Of a stretch of DNA of 64,000 bases, positions 17,575-26,157 are shown one piece after another. The DNA is from Halodesulfovibrio sp. MK-HDV. Lineage in GTDB: Bacteria > Desulfobacterota > Desulfovibrionia > Desulfovibrionales > Desulfovibrionaceae. The notes beneath the pieces are model-generated. The model was not told where the DNA came from. It did no database searches and saw nothing but the letters and a program-made list of their open reading frames with translations. The stretch covers positions 62,001 through 126,000 of the forward strand of contig NZ_WYDS01000015.1 of NCBI RefSeq assembly GCF_009914765.1. The letters run 5' to 3'. The position numbers and the translations under genes were made by a program. Numbering within the stretch: position 1 is the first letter of the stretch; each line of letters starts with the position of its first letter.

Positions 17575-18417
17575 TTAGTCTAACGTAAGTCCGAGTGATT
17601 CAAGCACAGCACTGCCGGAGTAAATAACAAGCGCTTTACCCTTTAAGAAAACGCTCTTGCCTTCAATGGATATGCTCAGGATTTCTCCGCCGGAAGACTT
17701 TACACGTACATTAGTGCCGGTCAGCCCAAGGGCGTTTGCTACAACAACGCCAGCTACAGCACCAGTACCGCAGGCAAAAGTTTCATCTTCAACGCCGCGT
17801 TCGTACGTGCGAAGATGTACGTTTTCGCGGTCAATAACACTCATAAAGTTCGCATTAGTACCAGCAGGGGAAAACACATCATGGTAACGAACAAGAGCAC
17901 CAAGCTCTTTTACGTTAAGCGCAGATGCATCTTCTGCAATGTATACAGCATGCGGAACACCGGTGTTAACGAAATGGATTTCGTTGTCACCGTCTTTCAG
18001 AGTAATTGGTTTGTTTAATTCTAGTCCTAAAGGCGGGGTGAGTTCAACTTTGATCTCACCATCGTCGCAAAATTCTGCGCGAATTGGACCTGCGTCTGTT
18101 CCAAAGGTGTGAACAGGACCAGCAAGGCCGATCTGGACTGCAAGCTTGGCAGCACAACGCGATGCGTTGCCGCACATCTCTGCTCGGGAACCGTCTGCAT
18201 TGTAAAAATGCCAGCGGTAGTCAAGAGTGGTGTCGTCTGATTCTTCTAAGAAAACTAGGCCGTCTGCGCCAACGCCAAATGCGCGGCGGCAGATTTTTTG
18301 AGCCCACTCACTCATATGCGAAACAGGCACGTTGTATTCCCGATTGTCAATGAACACAAAGTCATTGCCGCAGCCCTGCATTTTAAAAATAGCTACGTGA
18401 TCCATAGTAGGATTCAT
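17575..18417 (-). CDS. dapF: Diaminopimelate epimerase
   Basis: Interconverts LL- and meso-diaminopimelate for lysine and cell-wall synthesis. Both catalytic cysteines are present: C82 in EMCGNASRCAA and C216 in FACGTGAVAG. The substrate motifs GCGNDF (15-20) and VGADGLVF are intact. The 280-residue length is normal. AGGAG five bases before ATG 18417 supports this start over the second Met (residue 5). It precedes dapA on the same strand. Confidence 0.95.
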   Translation of the reverse strand: MNPTMDHVAIFKMQGCGNDFVFIDNREYNVPVSHMSEWAQKICRRAFGVGADGLVFLEESDDTTLDYRWHFYNADGSRAEMCGNASRCAAKLAVQIGLAGPVHTFGTDAGPIRAEFCDDGEIKVELTPPLGLELNKPITLKDGDNEIHFVNTGVPHAVYIAEDASALNVKELGALVRYHDVFSPAGTNANFMSVIDRENVHLRTYERGVEDETFACGTGAVAGVVVANALGLTGTNVRVKSSGGEILSISIEGKSVFLKGKALVIYSGSAVLESLGLTLD

Positions 18418-18951
18418 GTGAACTCCTGGTGCCGGCAGAACGTGCCCGTGTCTACCGCGTCACCCAAACTAAAAACATTACGTATGATTTTTCGTACCGG
18501 TAAAGCAAATACAGGTGCAAAAAAATGGATGAAAAAACTTTCATCATCAAATCAATATAGTGTGTGGAAGGTTGCCCGATGGTGTGCAACATCAAGTTCC
18601 TTCGTTTATCTACTCCCTATGATTCTGCTGTACAAAAGGGAGAAGGTCAACCCGTTACCCGCTAGAGATGAAAAATGTTTTATCACATACACATATTAAT
18701 CAAAGCCTCTAACCAATTATCAAGAGCCGTACTTGTAGTATTCGCTTTTTCTGTTTTGGCTACTTATTCTCTTAGGCTAAAGAAGGGAGAATCATCTATG
18801 GAGAAGGCGGAGTCATTTTCTTGCTGAATGTGCAGGTTGAGGAGGGAGAGGTGGAGCCTCAAAGGCTTTTTAAAGGCTTAAACGTGGAAAGTGATGAGGA
18901 GATATAGAAGAATGGTTTTTACATGTCGTAAACGCTGTTCATAGGGCAAAA
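18418..18951. other. Intergenic region upstream of dapF
   Basis: About 530 bases between the HU terminator and dapF. No credible gene is seen. A short open stretch (about 18787-18906, reading GEGGVIFLLNVQVEEGE) has no good start codon and no recognisable similarity. The dapF promoter must lie here, but I cannot pick a convincing one. Confidence 0.4.
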
Positions 18952-18980
18952 GAAAAGCGCAGGCCGAAGCCTGCGCTTTC
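18952..18980 (-). terminator. Terminator of the HU gene
   Basis: The hairpin AAAGCGCAGGC-CGAA-GCCTGCGCTTT lies 20 bases past the HU stop. Confidence 0.85.
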
Positions 18981-19000
18981 ACAGAGATATATAAAACAGA

Positions 19001-19276
19001 CTAGCTGTTTAAAAACTCTTTAAGTTCTTTGCCTGCGCGGAAGAACGGAAGATGCTTAGGGTGTACTGTTACAACTTCACCGGTTTTTGGGTTGCGGCCG
19101 GTGTAGCCTTCGTACTCTTTCATTTTAAAGCTGCCGAAGCCACGAATTTCAACACGGTTGCCATCAGCAAGTGCATCTTTCATGTTATCTACGAAGACGT
19201 TAACCATCATGGTTGCTTCTTCAATAGCAATGTTATTCTCTTCGGACAAAGTTTTAATCAGTTCGCTTTTGTTCAT
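19001..19276 (-). CDS. HU/IHF-family DNA-binding protein
   Basis: Small nucleoid protein (91 residues) that bends and compacts DNA as a dimer. It shows the family core: MNKSELIKTLSE, the motif RGFGSFKMKEYEGYTGRNPKTGE with the DNA-arm proline region RNPKTG, and the ending FRAGKELKEFLN. A TTG two codons upstream is in frame, but GGGAG six bases before ATG 19276 fixes the start. Whether it is HU or an IHF subunit cannot be told from this copy alone. It has its own promoter and terminator. Confidence 0.93.
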   Translation of the reverse strand: MNKSELIKTLSEENNIAIEEATMMVNVFVDNMKDALADGNRVEIRGFGSFKMKEYEGYTGRNPKTGEVVTVHPKHLPFFRAGKELKEFLNS

Positions 19277-19362
19277 TCTCAACTCCCACTGTACAATACA
19301 GCGTAGATGTTCTGGATTTATGTTTATGTAAGTATGTGCTTTCTAGCTGTGTGATATCATTC

Positions 19363-19391
19363 ATTATGCCGCAAACTGTTTAATTATTCAA
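19363..19391 (-). promoter_or_regulatory. Sigma-70 promoter for the HU gene
   Basis: The minus strand reads TTGAAT, a 17-base spacer, then CATAAT. This gives four and five of six consensus matches at ideal spacing. It lies just after the FlhG-like gene and predicts an ~80-base leader for the HU gene. Confidence 0.55.
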
Positions 19392-19394
19392 GAA

Positions 19395-20213
19395 TTAATT
19401 GCTGATATCACTCATACTTTCTGTAAAAATTGATTTAGAAATGTCATCTAACATGCTCTTTTTGATTTTCTGTAACTTAACTGCAATAGCGAAGATGTCT
19501 TTTGCAGCGCGACTGTTAGGAGCATGTTTCATTAAAGGAGTTTGTTTTCGGACAGATTCAGGCACCATTTTGTCCTGACAAATACCGCCGAGGAACTCAG
19601 GAGTAAAGCCGAGGAAACGTTCACAGGCTGTTGCAAGTCTATTGTAAGTGCTTGTTTCTTCAGTTTTATCTTCAGCCTGGTTCACAATGATGTAAAAGTC
19701 CTTTACGTTGTGTTGCGTAGAGAGAACTTTCATAAGCGCATAACTATCTGTAAGAGACGTCGGCTCTGGTGTTACAACTACAACACGTATCCGTGCCATT
19801 GCTGCAAAGGCAAGTACTGTAGGGGTAATGCCTGCACCAAGGTCCATTAACAGATATTCATAACTGCTAAAAAGTGGATTAAGACGCTGGAAGAGTAAGT
19901 TTCGCAGGTCACTATCCATTTCTACGAGTTCTGGCACACCGGATGCAGCTGGTAAAAAATCAAATCCGTCGGGTTCGATAGGGAAAGCGACTTCATCAGC
20001 GGGAGTATCAGTGTCTAACAAACTCTGCATGTTCGTGTCCGGTGTAACACCAAGCAGAACATCAAGGTTGGCAAGACCCAAATCACAGTCCATCAGCATA
20101 ACAGGGAAGCCGCCCCTGTACATGCAGTAGCCAAGGTTTAAAGCGATGTTGGTTTTCCCAACGCCGCCCTTGCCGCTTAGAATAGAAATTGTGAGAGTAT
20201 TATTGGCTTTCAT
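19395..20213 (-). CDS. MinD/ParA-family ATPase, FlhG-like
   Basis: Deviant-Walker-A ATPase of 272 residues (SGKGGVGKTN, 13-22), with MLMDCDLGLANLDVLLG and a second switch motif LLMDLGAGI. This pattern and length match FlhG/YlxH-type MinD proteins that control flagellar number or placement rather than chromosome ParA, and no parB is nearby. The C-terminal ~25 residues (KLQKIKKSML...) could form an amphipathic membrane helix, as in MinD/FlhG. It follows a diguanylate cyclase by 14 bases in the lnt-prfB-dgc unit. No flhF or flagellar export gene is adjacent, so FlhG is a likely but not certain call. Confidence 0.75.
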   Translation of the reverse strand: MKANNTLTISILSGKGGVGKTNIALNLGYCMYRGGFPVMLMDCDLGLANLDVLLGVTPDTNMQSLLDTDTPADEVAFPIEPDGFDFLPAASGVPELVEMDSDLRNLLFQRLNPLFSSYEYLLMDLGAGITPTVLAFAAMARIRVVVVTPEPTSLTDSYALMKVLSTQHNVKDFYIIVNQAEDKTEETSTYNRLATACERFLGFTPEFLGGICQDKMVPESVRKQTPLMKHAPNSRAAKDIFAIAVKLQKIKKSMLDDISKSIFTESMSDISN

Positions 20214-20227
20214 ACTGGGTAACTGCC

Positions 20228-21085
20228 TTATTTAGATCCAGAAAAAAGGAATTGTTTTTCGTTAGAATGCACCATGGTGGAGCGGTCATATTCGAACTCA
20301 ATGAGCTGACGGGTGACGCGTACTTGGTTCTTACCGGCATTTTTTGCCTGGTACAGAGCCTTGTCTGCCACCTCAAAAAGGTCTTGCCCACTTGCTTTGC
20401 TGCGTCCTTTCAGAGAGGCAACACCAGCAGAGAAAGTGCACTGCACACTGGCATCCTTGCACTTTATGAAGGTATCAGCGAATAACGAACATAGCCTGTC
20501 CAGCATAGCTTTTGCTCTGATGGGGCCGGCACCTGGCAATAGGAGTGCAAATTCCTCGCCACCTACGCGTGCCGCATGGTCATATCCGCGAGTTGATGCG
20601 TCCAACAGATCAGCAAGTGTTCTGATGACTTCATCGCCGCAGCTATGACCATAGGTGTCATTGATGTTTTTAAAGTTATCGAGGTCAATCATAGCTAGGC
20701 TTAGCTGACCGTTACTGCGTTCAACCCTTTGCAATTCCATTGTGAGTTTATTCTCAAAGGCTTGCTTATTATACAGTCCAGTTAAAGGGTCACGTTCTGA
20801 CTTATGTGTAAGGTCATCGATAACCTTTTGCAGGTTCGCAAGATTGAAATAGGTTGAATTATCTAAATCGAGCGCGAGCCATTCGGAAAAACCGTACCTT
20901 TCGGACAGGGCATTCCAACTATCCATAGTCAGGCCAGGGATGAGTCGCGTAAGCGCTAGTTGCTGATCAGCTTGCGGTGTCGGGGTGGAGTGTGCGTGCG
21001 TCAAAATAAGCTGACGCAGCGTGTCCAGTTCGGCTGTCAGGTTCTCTAGCCCCTCTGGGCGTAAATTATGTAGTCTTTTCTGCAT
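20228..21085 (-). CDS. Diguanylate cyclase (GGDEF)
   Basis: Makes the second messenger cyclic di-GMP from two GTP. From ATG 21085 it has 285 residues. An unassigned N-terminal helical region (about 1-90) lacks a recognised sensor, and the GGDEF domain covers about 95-275. The active-site signature is GGEEF (175-179), and RGYD exactly five residues before it is an intact RxxD inhibitory I-site. The enzyme should therefore be both active and product-inhibited. Its start overlaps the end of prfB by 20 bases, and the FlhG-like gene follows 14 bases after its stop. With the PilZ gene near 25 kb this gives a local c-di-GMP set. Confidence 0.92.
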   Translation of the reverse strand: MQKRLHNLRPEGLENLTAELDTLRQLILTHAHSTPTPQADQQLALTRLIPGLTMDSWNALSERYGFSEWLALDLDNSTYFNLANLQKVIDDLTHKSERDPLTGLYNKQAFENKLTMELQRVERSNGQLSLAMIDLDNFKNINDTYGHSCGDEVIRTLADLLDASTRGYDHAARVGGEEFALLLPGAGPIRAKAMLDRLCSLFADTFIKCKDASVQCTFSAGVASLKGRSKASGQDLFEVADKALYQAKNAGKNQVRVTRQLIEFEYDRSTMVHSNEKQFLFSGSK

Positions 21086-22182
21086 GTAGATAAAGCAGGA
21101 AATCACGTAGGAACTGGTCCAGTTTTCCATCTAAAACCGAATCAACATCCCCGATCTCCGAGTTTGTCCTGTGATCTTTCACAAGACGGTATGGCTGAAG
21201 CGTATATGTACGTATTTGACTACCAAAACTTATATCCAATTTTCCTGCGTATTCTGCCTGACGTTCGTCTTGCACTTTACGCAGTTCAATTTCATACAAT
21301 CTGGATTTAAGAATTTGCATTGCAGTATCTTTGTTTGCGTGCTGCGATTTTTCGTTCTGACATTGTGCGGTTACGCCTGTCGGGACATGCGTAATACGTA
21401 CAGCAGAACTTGTCGTGTTAACGCTCTGGCCGCCAGGGCCGCTGGAACGGAACACGTCAATTCGCAGATCGCTCTCTTTAAGATCTACAGTAATGCCTTT
21501 ACCGGCATCTGGAATAATATCAATGGATGCAAACGAAGTGTGCCTTCGTCCTGAGGAATCGAACGGCGAAATACGTATAAGCCTGTGGATACCTTTTTCC
21601 CCTTTAAGGAATCCGTAAGCGTTGTCACCCTTTATACGCAGCGTAACACTTTTAATGCCCGCTTCATCGCCATCGAGTAAGTCGAGGTATTCGACTTTAA
21701 ATTTATGTCTGTCTGCCCAACGCGCATACATGCGAAGAAGCATTTTAGCCCAATCTTGAGCTTCTGTGCCGCCTGCACCGGGATGAATTTCCAGAATTGC
21801 GTCGTTCTGGTCTTCCGGTGCGCTCAGCAGCAGATTAAGTTCAGTCTGCTCTAACAGTTCTCCAAGAAGTGTGGATTGCGCATGCAGCGTATCCAATACT
21901 TCAGTGCTTTGATCTTCTTCAGCCAGCGCAAGCCATTCCGCTACATCTTCTTTAACCTGCATAAGTGTTTCCAGACGGTCAATTAATGACTCTAGCTGAC
22001 TTTTTTCCTGCAATACAGGTGTCAACTTTTCTGGATTATCCCATGCACCGGGGCTTGAGAGCTGTTTTTCGATTTCATCAAGGCGGTCTTTACTGCCTTT
22101 TAGGTCAAAGCCTCCTCCATAAGGAGTTGAACTGTTCGGTTAAAGCGTTACTCTTAGTTCTTAAATCTGCTAATTGAAGCAT
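21066..22182 (-). CDS. prfB: Peptide chain release factor 2 (programmed +1 frameshift)
   Basis: Recognises UGA and UAA stop codons and triggers peptide release. The gene is in two frames. Codons from ATG 22182 (MLQLADLRTKS...) run 25 codons to an in-frame TGA at 22105-22107. After a +1 shift at CTT the frame continues LDLKGSKDRLDE through the rest of the protein, giving 371 residues. The anticodon-like and catalytic motifs are present: ISPFDSSG (SPF type) and GPGGQSVN (GGQ). Low RF2 favours frameshifting, so the gene regulates itself. lnt ends one base upstream and the diguanylate cyclase overlaps the 3' end. The frameshift is normal for the family and is not a defect. Confidence 0.96.
22105..22116 (-). 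promoter_or_regulatory. prfB programmed frameshift site
   Basis: The minus strand reads AGGAGG-CTT-TGA. GGAGG three bases before the CTT slippery codon acts as an internal Shine-Dalgarno sequence, and TGA followed by C is a weak stop. This is the conserved RF2 autoregulatory site. Confidence 0.93.
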
Positions 22183-22183
22183 G

Positions 22184-23698
22184 TTATATTTCTTTCTTTT
22201 TATTTATATAAATTGAATAGGCCAATACTGCTATAGCTCCGCCAATAAGGAGTGCGCGGATTAACGAGAAGAACCGATGATAGAATGTAAAGCCGGTTCG
22301 TGTTCCAACTGATCCAAAAATAACATCCGCACGGAAAGATTTCCCTTTGGTTGTAATGTTCCCTTTTGGATCAATGATAGCGGTAATGCCAGTATTTGTT
22401 GCACGGGCAACGTACCGACCTTGTTCCACAGCCCGCAGGATAGTCATATCCAGATGCTGCTTCGGTGCGGCCGTTTTTCCAAACCATGCGTCATTGCTAA
22501 TATTAACCAATAAATTCGCACCGTTTTCAACGCTGGCCTGTGCAAGCTCAGTGAATGTAGCTTCATAACAAATCAGTACACCTATTGCAAGATTTCCAAC
22601 AGAAATAGGCTGATACACGGTGCCCGGTACAAAAGCGCCTGTGCCCTGAAGGAGTTCGTCAGCAAAAGGTATATAAAATGGGATATATTCACCGAACGGA
22701 ACAAGATGTATTTTGTCATACCACGAAAGCATGAGGCCTTCGGAATCTACTAAATATGCTCTGTTGAAAATATCGTATTTGCGTCCCTCTGTTCCCCTGG
22801 CAAAGCCGGGAGTGCCGATGAGATACGGTGCTTTACTTGCAATGGCAAGGCTTCGTACCATTGGTAAGTATTTTCGGCTGCTTTGCAGATAGAACGGCAT
22901 AGAGGTTTCTGGCCAGATGACCAGATCAACAGGGTGGCTGAGTACTTGTTCGCTCAAGGTTACATAGCGTTCAACCGTGCCGCGCATGTAACGTTTATCC
23001 CACTTTGCACCCTGATCGACATTGCCCTGAACCATAGCAATTTCTATGTTGGCAGTAGCATCCGCAGGCTGCATCCATGAATAGTAGCTGCTCGTAAAAA
23101 GTAGTGCCAGAGCCACAAGTGCAGTGACGGAATGCTTGACGGAACTTGTGATCAAAGCTGCTGTAACATAACAGGCGAGTGCTGCGAGCAGGGCGGAATA
23201 GCCTTCTGCACCCAGAATACTTACAGGCTGAACAAATGCAGGCCAGTCAGCAAATGCTGCTGCGAGTGACGCCCATGAGAAGCCGCTGAGGATAACTCCG
23301 CGTCCCAGTTCTAGCGTACCCCAGACAAAAAAAGTGGTTATCCCTACATATAGCGGGGAGGCTTTTCGCAAAAATTTATAGCAGAGCCATGAAAAAGCCG
23401 CGCCGTAAAGACCCATTACAAACGAAACACCAACAGGCCCGCTTATGGCGAGATACCAAGGCATGGCAGTTTGTTCTGCAAAAGGGACGGCAATCCAGTA
23501 CAGGCAGGCGGTAAACGCTGCGGTACCTGTTAGCAAACCTCTTCGAAATGCGACTGAGCTAGATTCTGCCTGTAGTCCGATAAGGTACAAACAGGCTGGA
23601 TAGAGCAAGACAAGAGGGGGTAACTGGTAGATAGTATTGGCAGAACCAATAGCAAGTCCTACTGTACCCATGGCAAGTAATGGGGCAAATTGAAGCAT
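22184..23698 (-). CDS. lnt: Apolipoprotein N-acyltransferase
   Basis: Adds the third acyl chain to lipoproteins at the inner membrane. From ATG 23698 it has 504 residues: several N-terminal membrane helices (about 1-200) followed by a periplasmic nitrilase-like domain. The catalytic triad is visible as E in WPETSMPFY, K in WYDKIHLVPFGEYIPF and C in GVLICYEATF. One membrane helix closes the C-terminus. An open frame runs further upstream to 23806, but it lacks hydrophobic family sequence and crosses the corC terminator, so MLQFAPLL is preferred. prfB begins one base after its stop. Confidence 0.93.
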   Translation of the reverse strand: MLQFAPLLAMGTVGLAIGSANTIYQLPPLVLLYPACLYLIGLQAESSSVAFRRGLLTGTAAFTACLYWIAVPFAEQTAMPWYLAISGPVGVSFVMGLYGAAFSWLCYKFLRKASPLYVGITTFFVWGTLELGRGVILSGFSWASLAAAFADWPAFVQPVSILGAEGYSALLAALACYVTAALITSSVKHSVTALVALALLFTSSYYSWMQPADATANIEIAMVQGNVDQGAKWDKRYMRGTVERYVTLSEQVLSHPVDLVIWPETSMPFYLQSSRKYLPMVRSLAIASKAPYLIGTPGFARGTEGRKYDIFNRAYLVDSEGLMLSWYDKIHLVPFGEYIPFYIPFADELLQGTGAFVPGTVYQPISVGNLAIGVLICYEATFTELAQASVENGANLLVNISNDAWFGKTAAPKQHLDMTILRAVEQGRYVARATNTGITAIIDPKGNITTKGKSFRADVIFGSVGTRTGFTFYHRFFSLIRALLIGGAIAVLAYSIYINKKKEI

Positions 23699-23785
23699 TG
23701 CTGCACCCTGACGTTTTTTTGTGTTTCGGTCAAGAAACTCAAATTGTAGTGAATAGTTACTACATAGCTGGAAAAATGGCCGAGA

Positions 23786-23817
23786 GTAAAAGAAAACACC
23801 CTGCAAAGCAGGGTGTG
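23786..23817 (-). terminator. Terminator of the CorC-like gene
   Basis: The hairpin ACACCCTGC-TTT-GCAGGGTGT on the minus strand lies 23 bases past the gene's stop and is followed by T-rich sequence. It separates that gene from lnt. Confidence 0.75.
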
Positions 23818-23839
23818 TACGTTTTATTCAAACAAAGAC

Positions 23840-24676
23840 TTAGTGTTTTTCGGGCAAGCCCTCAGATTTTGCAGTCCGAATAAGTCGGATTTGTTTGGCG
23901 TCCGCATCTTCAATGGTAAAGTCGTATCCAGAAAGGTGGAAAGATTCACCAGATTGCGGGACATGCCCTGCAAGTTCACTCAAAAATCCGCCAAGTGTTT
24001 CCACCTGCTCAGATTCAAGCGTGATTGAAAGTTCTTCACTCACATCATCAAGGTCTGCACGACCTGTGATAATGTAGTTCCCATCCTCTGTGGTGCGAAT
24101 ATCTTCAAGTTTAGGGGTGTCGTATTCGTCCTCAATTTCACCGACAATCTCTTCGAGAATATCTTCAATAGTGATAAGGCCGGATGTTCCACCGTATTCG
24201 TCCACAGCGATAGCCATATGCTGCTTTCTGGTACGGAATTCCTGCAATAGATCTGTTACTATTTTGGTTTCCGGAACAAAAAACGGCTTGCGCATAAAGC
24301 TTATAAGCGGAGTGTCACGCAGGGTAGGGTCATGCAGGTGAATAAGCAGGTCTTTTGCGTAGATAAGACCAACAATATTATCCCTGTTTTCTTCGTACAA
24401 AGGAATTCGTGAATGTCCAGATTCAACAATGAGTTCAACAAGGTCGCCAATGGATGTGGTTGTCTCTGCACAGACTATGTCGGTGCGAGGAACCATTATC
24501 TCATGGACCTGAGTTTCATCAAGTGAGAGTACATTGAGGAGCATGGAACCTTCTTCGGCTTCAAGCTCGCCTTCCTCACGGGCATCGATAATGGCTTTTT
24601 CAACGTCCTCTTCAGTCGTTTTACTGAATAGATTTGCAAGTACGTTCCACAATCGACTCTCAGAACCTCCGTCCAA
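23840..24676 (-). CDS. CorC/HlyC-like CBS-domain protein
   Basis: Cytoplasmic CBS-pair protein of the CorC (hemolysin C / magnesium-cobalt efflux) family, 278 residues. The order is a short N-terminal helical stretch, two CBS domains (about 55-180; [50 protein letters not shown]) and a C-terminal CorC_HlyC domain (about 195-275). There are no membrane helices, as in E. coli CorC. The start is an unusual TTG at 24676: AGGAGA lies six bases upstream, while the in-frame ATG 13 codons earlier has no ribosome site. Its position next to lnt matches the common ybeX-lnt arrangement. Confidence 0.9.
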   Translation of the reverse strand: MDGGSESRLWNVLANLFSKTTEEDVEKAIIDAREEGELEAEEGSMLLNVLSLDETQVHEIMVPRTDIVCAETTTSIGDLVELIVESGHSRIPLYEENRDNIVGLIYAKDLLIHLHDPTLRDTPLISFMRKPFFVPETKIVTDLLQEFRTRKQHMAIAVDEYGGTSGLITIEDILEEIVGEIEDEYDTPKLEDIRTTEDGNYIITGRADLDDVSEELSITLESEQVETLGGFLSELAGHVPQSGESFHLSGYDFTIEDADAKQIRLIRTAKSEGLPEKH

Positions 24677-24803
24677 GATGGGTCTCCTTTTTAAAGTTAC
24701 TATAAAATGGGGCAATATACATTATGTATACTGTACCGATGAGTTTCGTCTTGTGCAAGCATTGGATGCGAACATATGCGTTTTCTGTACGATAGTGCGG
24801 TGG

Positions 24804-25859
24804 TTAGATACCTTTTTCGCGGTATAGCTCCAGATGCCTGCGCATTACCCAGTTACCGATGCTGTCCAGTCCCGAGCCAATCGGCTCCTCGTTCCAGCGT
24901 AATTCCGCAGCATTTTTTGCATCCGGTTGTGCCAAGTAGAGAAACTGCATACCAAGCTCGGCATCATGCGTAACAAAATCGATGAATGGATTCTGTACTC
25001 TGCATAACAGCCAGTATCGAACACGCTGGCCAGTGTCTGGGTCCCACATGTCGAGCAGTAAAAAGAGCTTGTCCCCAATTGAAAAATCTAAATTGCAGTT
25101 ACGCACCTCAGTTCGTGGTATGCGAACTTTGATGCCGCCTGCGGAAATATTATCCAGTGTAATCTGGTAATTTTTTTCAGGAAGATACGTCAGTACAGGG
25201 CGCCCCCACTGGCGGATATCAAGTGTGCCTTTTGCAGAAATGTTGTCTGGTGCAGACCACACCGCAAGACCCATTATATACTGACTCGGCGGCGAAATAC
25301 GCAGCGAAGCTCGTTTTTGTCGCTGTTCCAGTTTGTTAGGAGTCTTCAGTGTAAGCACAGATGTACCGTCTGTATAGCCCCTAATTCCAGCAATTGGTGT
25401 TGTGAACATGAAAAACGTATTGCCGGTGCTGGATTTTTTTACCTGAAAATAACAATCTACATCCTTACCTACCCACGAACTTTGCAGATTTGTAAGTCCG
25501 TTACACTCGATTGTGAGTGCTTCAGGAGTAATATTTGTCAGCAGGCAAGAGGTAGAGCGGCGTTTTTCGCTTTTGGAATGGAATTGGATTTCGAACTTCT
25601 CGTGTTCGTCGCGTGCCATACCCAACGTGTTGGAAATATGAGAGGGATGCAAAACCCAGTCGTGCGGGACGTATTTTGCGCTTTTGCGGTTTTTGAACCA
25701 CATAAAAATGATCACTGCAATCAGTGCAACAACGACTGAGAGCAATGCATAAACAGTGTAAAGAGCCGTTTCTGTTCGAAAAGACGAAGCAGAAAAGTTA
25801 TTCCCGATCTGGGTAAAGAAGTTATTACTTGTAGAGGCGCTGAATGAGAGATAGGGCAA
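24804..25859 (-). CDS. Membrane-anchored PilZ-domain protein
   Basis: A 351-residue probable c-di-GMP receptor. One membrane helix lies at about 33-55 (VYALLSVVVALIAVIIFMWF). A YcgR-like region follows (about 85-185), then a PilZ domain (about 190-320). Both PilZ nucleotide-binding motifs are present: RQKRASLRI (RxxxR type) and DNISAGGIKV (D/N-x-S-x-x-G). The layout resembles flagellar-brake or secretion-control proteins, but anchoring in the membrane is not typical of YcgR. The start has no strong ribosome site. It lies alone between mnmG and the corC-like gene on the same strand. c-di-GMP binding is well supported, its output unknown. Confidence 0.85.
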   Translation of the reverse strand: MPYLSFSASTSNNFFTQIGNNFSASSFRTETALYTVYALLSVVVALIAVIIFMWFKNRKSAKYVPHDWVLHPSHISNTLGMARDEHEKFEIQFHSKSEKRRSTSCLLTNITPEALTIECNGLTNLQSSWVGKDVDCYFQVKKSSTGNTFFMFTTPIAGIRGYTDGTSVLTLKTPNKLEQRQKRASLRISPPSQYIMGLAVWSAPDNISAKGTLDIRQWGRPVLTYLPEKNYQITLDNISAGGIKVRIPRTEVRNCNLDFSIGDKLFLLLDMWDPDTGQRVRYWLLCRVQNPFIDFVTHDAELGMQFLYLAQPDAKNAAELRWNEEPIGSGLDSIGNWVMRRHLELYREKGI

Positions 25860-26110
25860 CGTAATACTCTGCTTTTTGTACTGTTAAATGCAAAATTATG
25901 CTGAGACAGGTTTCGGAAAAATATACTGAAACTATAATAATGTGAACAGGTTTGTTGTATATCGCAAAATTGGCAGTAAGGCCTTACCTGAATGCTGTTT
26001 ACAGCTTTGTGAAATAAACTTTATTTTGCAAAAATAGCACCAAAAATGAACTTGAGCTTTGAGGCGATAGTATAATGTTGCGCCCTCGTAGTGTTCTCTA
26101 AAAAAAGATC
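25860..26110. other. Intergenic region upstream of the PilZ gene
   Basis: About 250 AT-rich bases between the mnmG terminator and the PilZ gene. No coding frame or clear regulatory motif was seen. Confidence 0.4.
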
Positions 26111-26148
26111 AAAAAAAACAGCCACCGAGAATGGTGGCTGTTTTTTTT
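26111..26148 (-). terminator. Terminator of mnmG
   Basis: The stem ACAGCCACC/GGTGGCTGT has eight-base A and T flanks and lies 10 bases past the mnmG stop. Confidence 0.88.
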
Positions 26149-26157
26149 ATTGATGTA

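Noticed and set aside
18787-18906. Short open stretch reading GEGGVIFLLNVQVEEGE
   Set aside because: No ATG/GTG with a ribosome site and a stop just upstream; perhaps a relic, but not supportable.
22105-22182. Apparent frameshift mutation in prfB
   Set aside because: This is the conserved RF2 programmed frameshift, not damage.
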